Positions 47,665 through 58,645 of a stretch of DNA of 64,000 bases are shown piece by piece. The notes beneath the pieces were generated by a model that was not told where the DNA came from, searched no databases, and was given only the letters and a program-made list of their open reading frames with translations. The position numbers and the translations under genes are program-made. How positions within the stretch are numbered: position 1 is the first letter of the stretch; each line of letters opens with the position of its first letter. The stretch is from contig CP137675.1 of assembly GCA_037976565.1 (NCBI GenBank), positions 16,474,492-16,538,491 on the forward strand, given 5' to 3'. This DNA comes from Mesocentrotus franciscanus (taxonomy: Eukaryota > Echinodermata > Echinoidea > Camarodonta > Strongylocentrotidae).

Positions 47665-50465
47665 TATGTCTTCACCAAACACTCGTATCTGGGCCCATAA
47701 ACACATACCATTATTCGTGGAACTGTCGATTACAAAGAACACAATAATTCGAAATGATATTGATATATATTAAAATAAGTTATTAATTTCACAGAAATCA
47801 CGAGTTGATCATGAACATACATCATTGACATTTCAATTATTACGGAATATTACTGGGACAATTTAAGAGGTAGGCATGGTATAGAATAGTAAAAGTTCCC
47901 TTTATTTTTTCTCATAAAGTGCGTGATATAGGAGAATACAAATATACTAGAATAAAGTTAAGGCATAAGGTCGACGTTAAACTAAGCAATGAATAAAGGT
48001 ATCGTATAAATGTTCTGCTCTTTCTCTTTTCATAGACAGTCCTCACTTTTGTTTTCTCTCTCTCTCTCTATCTATATATATATAAATATATATCTTTCTC
48101 TCCAACTCTCTTCCTTTCTATTCATATGCCTCTAAATTTTTCTCCTGCAAGCTAATACAAATCATTTCTAAAATGCGTTTAGAGGAAATGTCCAGGTTCG
48201 AAAATATTCCTCAGTAATCGCGTCCTTTTCTTTTTTAATATTCACAACTATTGCTCTATGCAATCAGAAGCATGGCTTAGAATTTAAATCCTTTCTCAAT
48301 TTAAATGTAAATTATTTATTATTGCAACAACCGACGCTAAAATTGTGCATATTAAACCTCATTAGAGGCAACGCCCTGATAAAAAGCCATAACTGTTGAT
48401 ATTGAAAAGGGCCTGGGAAGAAACTCAATGTTGTTCTGAAAGCTCTTCTACTTACATGATGTAATGAGTCATGTGACATTTTCTTTTCGATATGAAACAT
48501 GAATAAATCCTCTAGGGTTGCAGAGAAATCTAGACGGAGTTGAGTAGCAGTGATACGAGTTAAAAGAAGAATATTGCATCACATCTGAATCATAAATGTA
48601 TATAGAATGATGGAGTAGGTCACTTTCTTACCTCTATGGAATACATTACCCCGCTTTCATGTGACAGGAGACTAATATACGGTCGATTGGCAAACAGGAT
48701 GAACACCGAAATTACGCATGTGCGTAATGTTCAACGATTACGTGAACTCAAGGCATTAATTTGACGAATGTTTAGGATTGAGAGTGATTTATAGGTAATC
48801 ATGGTCATGTTGAATGCCACAGTAAGTAATCAACATTAACTGCACTTTAGGTGATAAAACATTGTGTGAAAGGAACGATTTTTTTGTAGATGATTTACAT
48901 TATGTCAACGACTTTTATGAAAAAATAAAGTGAGTAAAACCGTATCCTTTCATTCTCATTAGCTCAAATTGAACGAGGTCGGGACAGAAAAGCAGCTCCC
49001 ACGCTTTTAAAGAAGGGGTCACCATCACAAGTCTCCCTCTATACACAAAAGCTATACTTATATTTTGATTTGGTCCATTTTCTCCGAAGGTAGCGAGAAC
49101 TAATTATTTATATTTTGTACACAATTTATTCCGGTATGACGAGGTTAACACGTTGCACTCAGTGAACTTTTTTCGCCTATAGCATGCTAACAGGTGGGTT
49201 TAATCTCAAAATTAAAATAAGTACACTTAATATGAACATTTTTTTTCGACCATCCTTGAAGTATAGAATCACATCCTACATCCACATGCATTTAAAAACA
49301 TGTTTTTAATTTTTCAGTTTGTGGTTAAAAGTATGTTGTTTTGACATTTACGGGGCTGTCAAACTGCTGGAAAGTAGAGCAACATAATTGTTTTAATACC
49401 GCTATTATTATCATTCTGTATATATATATACGTAAAAGGCGCCCTTGGTGTTTTCTTTTAATCTGCGTTCTGTCTCACTCGCTCCTTATTATGGTACATC
49501 ATTATCATGTTTCTCTGGAATGTCTTATTGACGGGAGGAAGTTTTGCTAAATAATCCTAAGCTTGTTTTGAAGTATGACCAAGCAAGAGCTTAAGATATA
49601 TAAGTTTTATTATGTTTATGAAACTACTCGATCAGTGAATCCATGAACTGGCGTGTGTACAGCAGAATGCTGAACGAACAGAAAAAAATTGTGTTAGGAG
49701 TTACTTTGTCCATACAGGCATTTTTATTAAAGAAAAGCATTTTTTGTGTTCGGAACGGGAGTTTTTATGAGGTCTAGAATCCCTTTTCTTAAGAGAAAAC
49801 TGTCAACGTTTCCTCACTTCCTTCAAATCAAACTCATTTTTTGTAAATAGCAAATACACCGCCCTTCAAATAGATAGAATAGAATTGTGGAATCATTGTA
49901 AGTCCAATTAAAGCATTTTTCATAATCATGATAATGGTATCGTATTATGACTATTAATTTTGCACTTATTTCAGGCATTATATCATGCAATTAATTTTGA
50001 TTGGGCATTCTAATATCATTAATGAAATTGTTTAAGATTTTGAATATGCAACGAGCGACGTTATAAGGTATTCTAATATCAAGATTAATATACGTACATT
50101 TTTGTAATGAAATAATGTCTAATTTTCAGGAGAGTCATTGATTCTGTGACAATTGTCTCTTTCTGAGTCTGTTTCATCATAATCGACAACTTTATATTAT
50201 ATTTGCATAATAAATATCATGATGGACACCTGTCTACAGAGTCAAATTAAAAAGCTGAGAAAAACAAACCTTTCTGCTGACTATTGTTTTATAATAATTG
50301 TACAGATGGCTACCAGGATTTCATACCTGGCAAGTTATGGATGTACTTGACCTGAGATAATTAAAAATTGACAATTGATATATGCCACTGAAATTGTTTA
50401 ATGTGATTGATTCGAAACAAAATTACGTCGTTAGGTACAAGAGTCAATGGCCAAGGCGAAAACTC
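47665..50465. other. No gene seen
   Basis: About 2.8 kb of AT-rich sequence with a short CT/TA run at 48052-48100 and a TA run near 49420. No gene, RNA or transposon recognised. As the START exon lies downstream on the minus strand, this would be intergenic, 3' to that gene. Confidence 0.45.
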
Positions 50466-50588
50466 GGGCTCATATTCAGTAAACCTTACTAAGCCTAGTT
50501 GTCAACTACGATTAATTATGTACTACATTGCAGCTTATGTAATTAGTTGACAACTAGCCTACAGTAAGGATTTATGAATATGGGGCCC
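50466..50588. mobile_element. MITE with GGGCCC-ATATTCA termini
   Basis: The left end GGGCTCATATTCAGTAAAC and right end GGATTTATGAATATGGGGCCC-type sequence are inverted repeats reaching CCTTACT/AGTAAGG. Internal TAGTTGTCAACTA and TAGTTGACAACTA form a further inverted pair. 123 bp, noncoding. Confidence 0.82.
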
Positions 50589-50589
50589 T

Positions 50590-50740
50590 GGACCCTGTTT
50601 CATTAGATTTGTCATTAATAGCAAATTGAAATAAATGTTATGAGCTAATGAAAATATTGCATTTAATTGGGTGAAAGCAAAATTGTTAAAGAAATGTGAC
50701 ACTTGTTATTGATAACAAGTTTGGTGAAACTGGGCCCTGG
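50590..50740. mobile_element. MITE with GGxCCCTGTTTCA termini, abutting the previous one
   Basis: GGACCCTGTTTCATTAGA is inverted at TGGTGAAACTGGGCCC (ending near 50737). The arms include GTCATTAATAGCAA and TTGTTATTGATAACAAG. It is the same family as 27076-27177 and begins within 2 bp of the end of the neighbouring MITE. Confidence 0.8.
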
Positions 50741-50831
50741 TGTACGCCTTGGCCCTACCAGATCGAATTTGAACATTCATGAGCACCACTCATGGTGTGG
50801 GCGTGTCTCCTAGACTAAAGTTGTGAGCAAA

Positions 50832-50837
50832 TTTATG
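50832..50837 (-). terminator. Possible poly(A) signal for the START exon
   Basis: The minus strand reads CATAAA, a known weak variant of AATAAA, about 50 bases after the stop codon. No perfect AATAAA was seen in the next few hundred bases, so the true site may be elsewhere. Confidence 0.2.
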
Positions 50838-50883
50838 AGAAGTAGCATGGAATCAGGTCTTATGAAACAATTCCCGGCTGTCG

Positions 50884-51025
50884 TCACTTCTTAATCGTCT
50901 GTAGTTTCTTGTAGTAGAGTTCCATTGTCGAGGCCATGATCTGTGGCATAGAGCTATCGATCACTGATTGAGGAAGTTTGCCGCCGAGGTCCACGTGGTA
51001 GTAGTTGGTGACTAGGACTTTCTTA
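50884..51025 (-). CDS. Terminal exon of a START lipid-transfer domain protein
   Basis: Reading the minus strand, a polypyrimidine tract GTTTCTTTTCAG ends at 51026. The exon then runs 142 bases to a TGA at 50884-50886. After one base completing a split codon, it encodes 46 residues beginning KKVLVTNYYHVDLGGKLPQS, followed by VIDSSMPQIMASTMELYYKK and LQTIKK. The pattern VDxGGxLPQSVIDxxMP followed by an amphipathic helix is the end of a START domain: the last strand, the GG-x-(I/L)P turn and the C-terminal helix that lids the lipid cavity. START proteins carry sterols, phospholipids or ceramide between membranes. It resembles the small soluble StarD4/5/6 group most, but the subfamily is uncertain. 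Codon use is more GC-rich than its surroundings, as expected for a real exon. Upstream exons were not found; a LINE lies in the presumed intron. Confidence 0.8.
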
Positions 51026-51027
51026 CT

Positions 51028-51475
51028 GAAAAGAAACAAAATGAGAATGCAGTTGGAAGGTAATATTTAAAGGTCCATATTTAGCTAAGAATATGATTCA
51101 AAGAATTAGGGATCTGAATAGGGATTCAGAGTGCACAGTGCCACCTATCACTGTTCCACTAATGTGTAGGGAGCATACAGCAGGGAACCATATGACCCAA
51201 TCATTAATCTTTAGAAAGTCCACGAAATAAAGGATTCCCTGTGATTTATTTTCTCGTTTGGTATAATTTCAAGGATTATTCTGATATAGCGCGATAACCC
51301 ACCCCCAAAAAAAAAAGCTGCTGCGTTTTTCTGTTTTTTCGTGTATTAGTGAATGGCAACAGTGCGCAACTGAGCTCTGCATTATAAGATTCAGAAATGT
51401 GGAGCGTACGTATTACAATTTACGTCATCATAAAAAAACGCCGCGGTGTTTCCGTGTCATATCTGTCGAGATCTG
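51028..51475. other. Presumed intron of the START gene
   Basis: Noncoding sequence between the exon's acceptor and the LINE fragment; no further exon recognised. Confidence 0.45.
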
Positions 51476-52260
51476 TCACCAGATCTTTTTAACATTTACA
51501 GTGAAATGATCATGAGATCGATAAAGGATCACAATGGTGTTAAGGTACGAGGTCAGAATATAAACAACCTTCACTATGCAGATGATACCGTTTTAGAAAC
51601 AGAATCACTAGAAGATCCGTAGTTAATTTGAAACGTGGTATCAAAAGAAAGTATAAATAAAGGCTTGGATTTAAACGAGAAAACCGAGTGTAAGGTACTA
51701 TATCTAAAAGGAAAAACTGGGACAACCTCATGAAATCTCAAAAGTAAAGGGGAAACAATAAAGCGAACCCACACTTTTAAATATTGTGGGTACACTGTAG
51801 CATCAGATTGAAAAAGTATCTATGAGATTAAGAAAATAATTAGAATGGCAAGGGATACATTTACAATTATGAAATCGTAATGAAAAAAAAAACATTACTA
51901 TGAAGCCAAGATCCGTGTCTAAAACTCATATATCTGGTTAGTCCTTCTCTACGGGTGTGAGTGTTGTACAATAAACAAAGAGCTTGAAAGAAGATTAGAG
52001 GCTACAGAGACCTGGTTCTTGAGAAAGATTATGAATACATCGTGGATAGAAAAGATCACAAATGAAGAAGAGTTGAGAAAAGCAAGAGTAAAACCAGCAC
52101 TCATCAACACAATAAGAAAGAGGAAAATGTAATTTGTTGGTTATATATTATACGGGAAGGATAGACAATATCAACAGGGAAGATTGCTGTAAAGAGACCA
52201 GAGGAAGGCAACGCATCACATATTTGCAAAGCCTGAACAAATGGGCAACCACAAATAAAA
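51476..52260 (+). pseudogene. Decayed LINE: reverse-transcriptase core and C-terminus
   Basis: The frame from 51476 reads SPDLFNIYSEMIMRSIKDH and reaches HYADDTVL at about 51572-51595; YADD is the catalytic motif C of reverse transcriptase. A stop follows. Another frame (51941-52130) reads VLLYGCECCTINKELERR, then RLEATETWFLRKIM and TNEEELRKARV. A third piece reads GRQRITYLQSLNKWATT near 52200-52250. This order is the C-terminal half of a non-LTR retrotransposon ORF2. The Y-G-C-E/LE-E/FLRKI type of tail is common in RTE/CR1-like clades. Stops and frameshifts show it is dead; the 5' part is missing. It lies antisense to the START exon. Confidence 0.88.
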
Positions 52261-52696
52261 TCAGCAATACCAGGATTTGTTTTGTTCATTTTAAAGTGAA
52301 TTGTGACTGGTGTTAGAAAAGTGATGACAGGTGTAGCGCTAGCAGTTGCGATCGTGCTCGGTCTAACAGCCCGGCCGATACAGATACATGTCATTATTCA
52401 CGTAATCATGAATGCTATAACCCCCTTACACAGTAGTAAAGTAGTAATCCATCGGGTAGTGTCTAAATCTAAAGGGAAGATGTCCTCGATAGCCTCTCCG
52501 GGTGATGTTAAACCTCATATAGGTAGCTGTCCTGGGGCTTCATTGCCCGGACACTTCTCTACCGGGTTGTAATTGTCCAATGTATAATTTAAGGAGTAAT
52601 CGTCCTCCAGTTCATTAGATATCATAATCAATATTTCGCATCGTTGATCACGTTCATTCACCATCTGCTTTAGATCGAGACCATAGCTACGCTTAA
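52261..52696. other. Flank of the LINE, no gene seen
   Basis: GC-richer than its surroundings. Open frames exist on both strands (52303-52572 and 52104-52394) without known motifs. It may still be repeat-derived. Confidence 0.35.
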
Positions 52697-52893
52697 AGAT
52701 AAAGGCCAGTTCTGGTCATGCGATTGCATTGTGAAAGAAACGTTGTGGAATCGATCAGAAAAGGTTGATCATCTAGCATATAAGATTGTTGTGTACTGTA
52801 AGGTTCTGGAATCATCAAAATGATAAGAAGTTTGGCCCAGTCTTGGTAAAGTTACAAGCACTGTACACAGAAAGATGTATAAGGGACTACGCG
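52697..52893 (+). repeat. Dispersed repeat with an open frame, copy 2
   Basis: Counterpart of 7703-7905. Near 52785 the frame shifts relative to copy 1. After that the residues FGPVLVKLQALYTERCI are kept, and the copy ends shortly before an ACACGTGCG doublet (52898-52915). Confidence 0.8.
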
Positions 52894-55590
52894 ACACGTG
52901 CGCAACACGTGCGCGATATCTATCCGGTCCAAATAAATATAATAATTTACCAAATATATCAATTAGTAGGCGGTTTCCCGGCAAAATTTGTATCATCACG
53001 TATTAGTCGAAACATAGTCTTTCACATGATTGGTAATGAGACCTTCCATTTCATTTTTTGAGAGGGGGCGTTTCCAAAACTGGTCTATTTAAAGCTCACG
53101 TTAAATGTGCGGTTTCTGAGTTGACTTTTAAGATTGCTTGTAATTTTTTTTCTTTCTCCCCGCGCATGTAACACATCTCTTAAATATGCTCAGACAATTG
53201 GGTTAATAACCGTCGTCTAAGGGAATTTAGTATAGCGGCGGCGTAATCAAAACAGAGATGGAGTGGCAACGTAAACCAAAGATAAGAAGAGTGGGAAGGA
53301 AAAGAGAGGGGTACAGAAAAAAGAGAGGGCTTGATAGAGGAGGAGGGAGAGAGGGACAGAGAGGGAAAGAGACAGAGAGAAGGGGAAGAGGTTGACCGGA
53401 CATGAAGCGATACGTCACACATTTAAAGTGAGTATACCATGCATCATTTCCGCGGAGTGTGTAAAAGAAAAATGCCAACAGTCAATACAGGAAATTATCA
53501 ATAGTTAGGGTTAGTTTTAACCATTATGCAAAGGACCCCGAATGTTTTAGAGTTTTCTTATAGAAAATATTTCAATACAATTGAAAATACATTTTTGTAA
53601 TGCTTTAATAGAACAAAAACTTAAAATATCATCTGCTTGATTGATTAAAATGAACTTCGGAATTTCACTCGCTTTCACGTGCCTCCTTAAAAGCAGTCTA
53701 AAATATCTGCAGATTTAAAAGGCCCTGCTTAGACATCATTGTATGATCATGGTGTCTTGCTCACAAGGATGTGCTTATCTATTTGGTGCATCTAATGCCC
53801 GTCGAAATTAGTGAGGGTTTTATATAGATAACTTGACCCGTACTGGACACCTTTTAAAGAAACAGACATCAGTTCGCCAGGTTGGCCTGGGCGATCCTCC
53901 TCGGTTAATCAGGTTATTTTGTTTTCCTCGACGCTCATGAGCGATGGTGTTTTCTCTTATTCTTGGTGGAGGGTGCTGGTAAAGCAACAAAAATGAGTAA
54001 GAATTCTTAGATAGCCCTGATCAATGTTTGTTTTTAAAAAAAAATTATTTTCAACAGTAGTCGTTTTTTTAATGAGATGAAATGTTTTTTGTATGTTCCT
54101 AATTGGAACAAACGTGGAACGCCGAGTCGACATCTTTTTCTCAATTAATGATAATTATGTAAAACGATTATGTAAAACGACGTAACATTCATAGAATCAT
54201 TAAGTATATAACTATGCATCGTTTTTCTCCGTACTTTACTTTTGTCCACTTTCCTTTTGCTTTAATCTCTTTTTGATATCTCTCTTTCTTTCTTCGTCTC
54301 TGTCCTCCTCGTTTATGTCCATGATAACATGGGTAGTTACTTGGCATGTGATATATACAAACACACCCTTAGGCAACGCGACACAGAAACATATTGATTG
54401 GACCAATACCTGTATACCCTTCAAAGATCCTCAAAAATAGTTCATCCTACAGATTTGTCGGCCATGGAAACATGAAAGCCAACATTCGATTAAACCCAGG
54501 CGTTATTAATCTAATGACCCTTTTTCTCTCAGCTCATCCCTTTAAGCCATCATCATAATGATTGGAATTGAATTTCAGAGGCTGAGTTCTTTATCCCAGC
54601 TCGTCCGATAACGTGTTCTGATGTTGATGGGGGGTGGTGTTGGATTACCCACGCTGAACGGATCTGGTAAATCCAATTCGTTTATTGTTAGAACAGGTGT
54701 TTCAACACCGCCGTGTTAGCTAGAGGGGTGTATTTTCTTCCCCGTGTGATTAAAGACACGACCACGTTGGTCCCGTGTGCGTAGCGTAGAGTAAAGATCA
54801 AGAAGGGGTGCAAACAGAAGGGTCTTGTGACTGGCACGTGGCGATGTACATCTTTACTATTAAAGCACAGTGCACTTTCTTCCACTGTGGATAAAGTTCT
54901 TGAGATAGAAAATAGGCCGATAATAATATACCGATAATAACTTCGTCAATGAGGATATCATATGTGCGGCTAATTAAACAAATTCGTACACATACTCAAT
55001 AACACACAATCATAATATATATAGAAACGATAAACATTTTGTCTCAACTCACTACCGTATACTACCTTTCTTTTACGTATGCTGCCACTTCAAAGAAATG
55101 AAGCATCGCTACATCTGCGAGCACATGATATGGTGCGCGCACAAAACATCCCCACCCTGACCAGCAGCACATACTTTAAACTCCAGGCAAGCACTTACCA
55201 AGTGCTTACTGACTAAATATCAAACCCACTCGGCAGTGTAGTTTTATTTTCTTAATCTACCGGGTAAATATCATGTTGTTCATGTTTCTCGTGAGCAAAT
55301 TCCAGTGCCAAAATGCTACATTTTGCCCATTTTTATTTCCTTTAATTTGACAGCGTTGGGTGGGTGGAGTGTACGAGGATAGCAGCAGAACACGGCTTAA
55401 CCATGTTTAGAGGCTTATCTCACGTTACATAGTAAGCTGACATTGTTTTAAATTACGACGCTCAAATCGATGCAATAAGAAACTAAATAAAAACGAAACA
55501 CTGAACAAATATTGAAAGAAACGTAACGCCTTGCGTAGCCTGATGAAAAGTAACATCCGTATATCTACTCTGCTTTCGTCGAGGGTTTCA
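52894..55590. other. No gene seen
   Basis: A GA-rich stretch lies at about 53280-53395. No exon for the START gene could be identified on the minus strand here; motifs such as a tryptophan-rich START segment were looked for and not seen. Confidence 0.4.
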
Positions 55591-55594
55591 ACCT

Positions 55595-55915
55595 TTCTCT
55601 TTTCTCTCTCTCTCTCTCTCTCTCTCGCTCTCTCTCTTTCTTCGCTCTCTTCCTGAACACCTTCTCCTTCTCTCTCTTTTCGCTTTGCCTCTTTTTTTCT
55701 CTTTCTCATTTATATTTTCTCTATCTTACCCTACGGTCCCTCCCTCTGTATTTACCTCACTGTTTCTATTTCTCTTTTTATTTCCCTCCTTTTCTTCTAG
55801 ATCCCATTCTCTCTCTCTCTCTCTGTTATTTTCTCTTCACCGCTCCCATTTAGCTTCCCCTTCCATCTTTTCGCTATTCACCTTTACCCCCCTCTCTCTC
55901 TCTCTCTTTCTCTAA
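55595..55915. repeat. CT-rich tract
   Basis: Several CT runs (55595-55640, 55800-55825, 55888-55912) in pyrimidine-rich sequence. The Ser/Leu/Phe frame at 55685-55915 is an artefact. Confidence 0.93.
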
Positions 55916-56374
55916 CCCCCTTCAGTATATCTTCGTATCCCTATTGGTATCTATGTCTTTGTTAAAGCAAGTTCATCGCACAGTCGGTACTATTTTGGAT
56001 CTAACCGAATCGGATGCTAAATTGGATTTATATGGGACACCCCGTGGTGGCACGCCTTTCTTATTTACCTGTCATGCCTATACACCAACCCTGCATGCCC
56101 TGTACAGAACAGGTTAAATAGGACAACAGTCGGCAGTCAAATGTTACTCCATGAATGACACAGTTTTCGAAAGCTAGTCAAATACACAACAGTACATCTC
56201 ACATTTAAAGGTATACTTCTAAACTTAATTTGGACTCTGTCACAAAATCATTCCCCAAAGGTACTAAAGTCATTCCAAAATGTGAGAGCTAGTCGGATGA
56301 CAACTAAAACCCAAGCCTGAATGAAACATTTCGCTTGAAAAATAAAATTTGTACATAATTTGTTACTTTTCCTT
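55916..56374. other. No gene seen
   Basis: Spacer without recognisable features. Confidence 0.4.
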
Positions 56375-56502
56375 AACTTCGTTTTTACTAAAGCCACTCT
56401 GGACAAGAGATGAAAAATAAAGATTTTCAGTGCAGTTAACGTTCGTTTTTATAAAGCCACTCTGGACAAGAGATGAAAAATAAAGATTTTCAGTGCAGTT
56501 AA
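56375..56502. repeat. Tandem duplication, period about 63 bp
   Basis: The unit with AAAGCCACTCTGGACAAGAG and TAAAGATTTTCAGTGCAG occurs twice almost identically (copy 2 from about 56438). Very recent. Confidence 0.97.
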
Positions 56503-56744
56503 CGGGTGTGCCAGAACAGTGTTTTTCAACCCCCTTTGTTTAGGTTTAGTCACGGCACTCTTACGAAAAAGTCAAAGTTTCGTGTCGCCCCAATCCCAAA
56601 TTCAACACAGAAGATTCATTGTGCATCTCTCTGGCACTCGTACATACGTACGGGCACATTTGATTAAAAAAAAAAACAAGGACAATTCTAATATTGTTAC
56701 AATTTTGTTTTGTAATCAACACACTAGATAAGATAAAATATAAT

Positions 56745-57275
56745 GTATGCGGGCACCTCTCCGCCAAATAAACATGAATACATAAATCATATATTCGGTC
56801 ACCTCCATACACGAATATAAGGGTATCCGGGAATCTCGTTGTTTCCAGAATAATCCTGTTTCTAAATATCGCGAGCGAATGAAGCGAACTAGCGTATTGA
56901 AAATTAAATATCGTTATAACAGATAAATTATATATTTGGTCAACTCGAGACGCGAATATAAAGATAATCGCGCATCTCTTTGTCAAGAATAATCCTTTCT
57001 TTTTTTAAATGTTGCGAGCAAGTACAGCGAACGGGGGTAAAAAAGTAATTTCGATATAAAAGATACAATATACATTCGGCACCTCGCTGTCAAATAGATG
57101 GACATTTGGGCACCTCGTAGTCCAAATATGTTGGTATTTAGGCAGTTCGCTGCGTGAAATAATCATATTTCAGAGTAATAATCGGGGCAGCGCCAGGAGG
57201 TGCGCTATATAAGAAGCCACCATTTTTATTATTGTATTATGTTGCGAGCAAGCGAGGCGAGCGAGGAGGAAAGAA
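56745..57275. repeat. Degenerate array of GCGAGCGAA and GGGCACCTC blocks
   Basis: Two alternating motifs recur with decay. One is of the type TTGCGAGCxAxxxxAGCGAxC (near 56870, 57012, 57241). The other is of the type TATTxGGxCACCTCxxTxxxAAATA (near 56750, 56794, 57072, 57106). Spacing is irregular. Noncoding; origin unknown. Confidence 0.55.
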
Positions 57276-57519
57276 AATATATTAGGCATATATTTAAAAT
57301 GCTTTTTTCCTACTGAAATTACACATTCTAGCAGATTCTAATTTTCGGTTTTCAAGAAATCTACGTTATTCCAAAATAATGTTTAATATAACTAAATCTC
57401 TCTCTAGGGACCCCTAGGCCTAGATATGTCTTGCGACACCCCAGTTAAAACACGCTGTACTAGAAGACTTACTGCTCTTGTGCATTGACTGCATACGTGA
57501 TACGTATCAAGTGCTTAAG

Positions 57520-57605
57520 GACGCATGTGCCGTGCAAGGGAGTTAACCTATGACCTCTGCATCTCCAGTCAAGTGTTTAAACCACTCGACTACGTCAGCA
57601 CCCCT
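57520..57605 (-). mobile_element. tRNA-like SINE head
   Basis: The minus strand reads TAGTCGAGTGG, a perfect A box, and a weaker B box AGGTTAACTCC. Only the head is present, and it is followed on the plus strand after 13 bases by the TTAA of the next element. Confidence 0.6.
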
Positions 57606-57618
57606 GAGTGATGTCCAT

Positions 57619-58167
57619 TTAAAGGGGAAGTCCAACCTAATAATTAGCAGGTATCAATAAATTAAAGCAGAAAAATGAGATTAAAAAAATAGTTACACTT
57701 TGAGCAATATCAGATTAAAAGAAGAATAATGAAGCATTTGTTTAATTGTCATCAGTGAAACACAAATTAACAACACTGTGAGGTATTTTGGGAGGTCCTC
57801 TCCAATTTGCTCCGAACAGAAATTTCATGAAGTTCATTTTCTTAGTTATTGAAAACAGAGGAGATTTGCACCATATAGCGGTTGTATTTATACATATTTG
57901 AAGCAATTACATTTAGGGTGCATGATTGAACATTTTACTTAGGCAAAATATACATTCCTCAATGTTTTTAGTACAGAGCTAATAGGAGGGAACCTCGCAA
58001 AATACGTCACATTGTTGCCAATTTGTGTTTAGTTGATCGCAACTTCAAAAATTCATAATTTTCTTATTTTTTCCATCGAGTTTCGCTCAGATTTTCACTG
58101 ACCCGTTTCTCTCATATTTATGCTACTATTAAAACCAACTTAATATCAGGGTAGACTTTCCCTTTAA
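57619..58167. mobile_element. T2/Kolobok-like MITE with TTAA target duplication
   Basis: The left end TTAAAGGGGAAGTCCAACC and the right end (reverse complement TTAAAGGGAAAGTCTACCC) form a TIR of about 28 bp including TTAA on each side (57619-57622, 58164-58167). TTAAAGGRR ends with TTAA duplication match the T2 family of MITEs described in frogs, assigned to the Kolobok superfamily; piggyBac also uses TTAA but typically has CCC termini. The 541-bp interior has no coding frame. Confidence 0.82.
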
Positions 58168-58317
58168 GTGACACCTCGGTCAGTAAACTCACGTTGCTAC
58201 CCATACACCACGTACACTATAATATACTCAGGCATGCAATATTCAAGGACTGCGCTTGATCACCAGTAAAAAGAAGAAAATGAAGGAATCATAAAATTCC
58301 CTGCCTTATCATAATAA

Positions 58318-58645
58318 TAATAATCTGGATTTAAATAGGACTTACTTCGAAATACCGTCTCGAAGCACTTTACAGATAGTACTACCCCTGTCATCGGATT
58401 CATTCATGAACAATGTGCACCGTCTCCACTCCATGGGGAGTGTTCCTACCATATGGTCACCGTGAGGGCATATGGCAGTCACTAACACAAAGGCTTACGT
58501 CATCCTCCCAGGCCCCTATTTCTCCTGGGTATAGAGGGGCAAATGTAAATTAATATCTTGTCAAAGGACATTGGTGCCATGTCGAGGATCAAACCCACGA
58601 CCTATGTATTTTAAGTTTATTGCTTCCACTTGACTACGACATCTC
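58318..58645 (-). mobile_element. tRNA-headed SINE copy, diverged
   Basis: On the minus strand, an A box TAGTCAAGTGG (58626-58636 complement) and a B box GGGTTTGATCC (58586-58596 complement) are followed by GGCACCAATGTCCTTTGAC and ACATTTGCCCCTCTATACCC, the body pattern of the 21.5 kb SINE. It ends near an AAT run (58308-58322). Confidence 0.8.
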
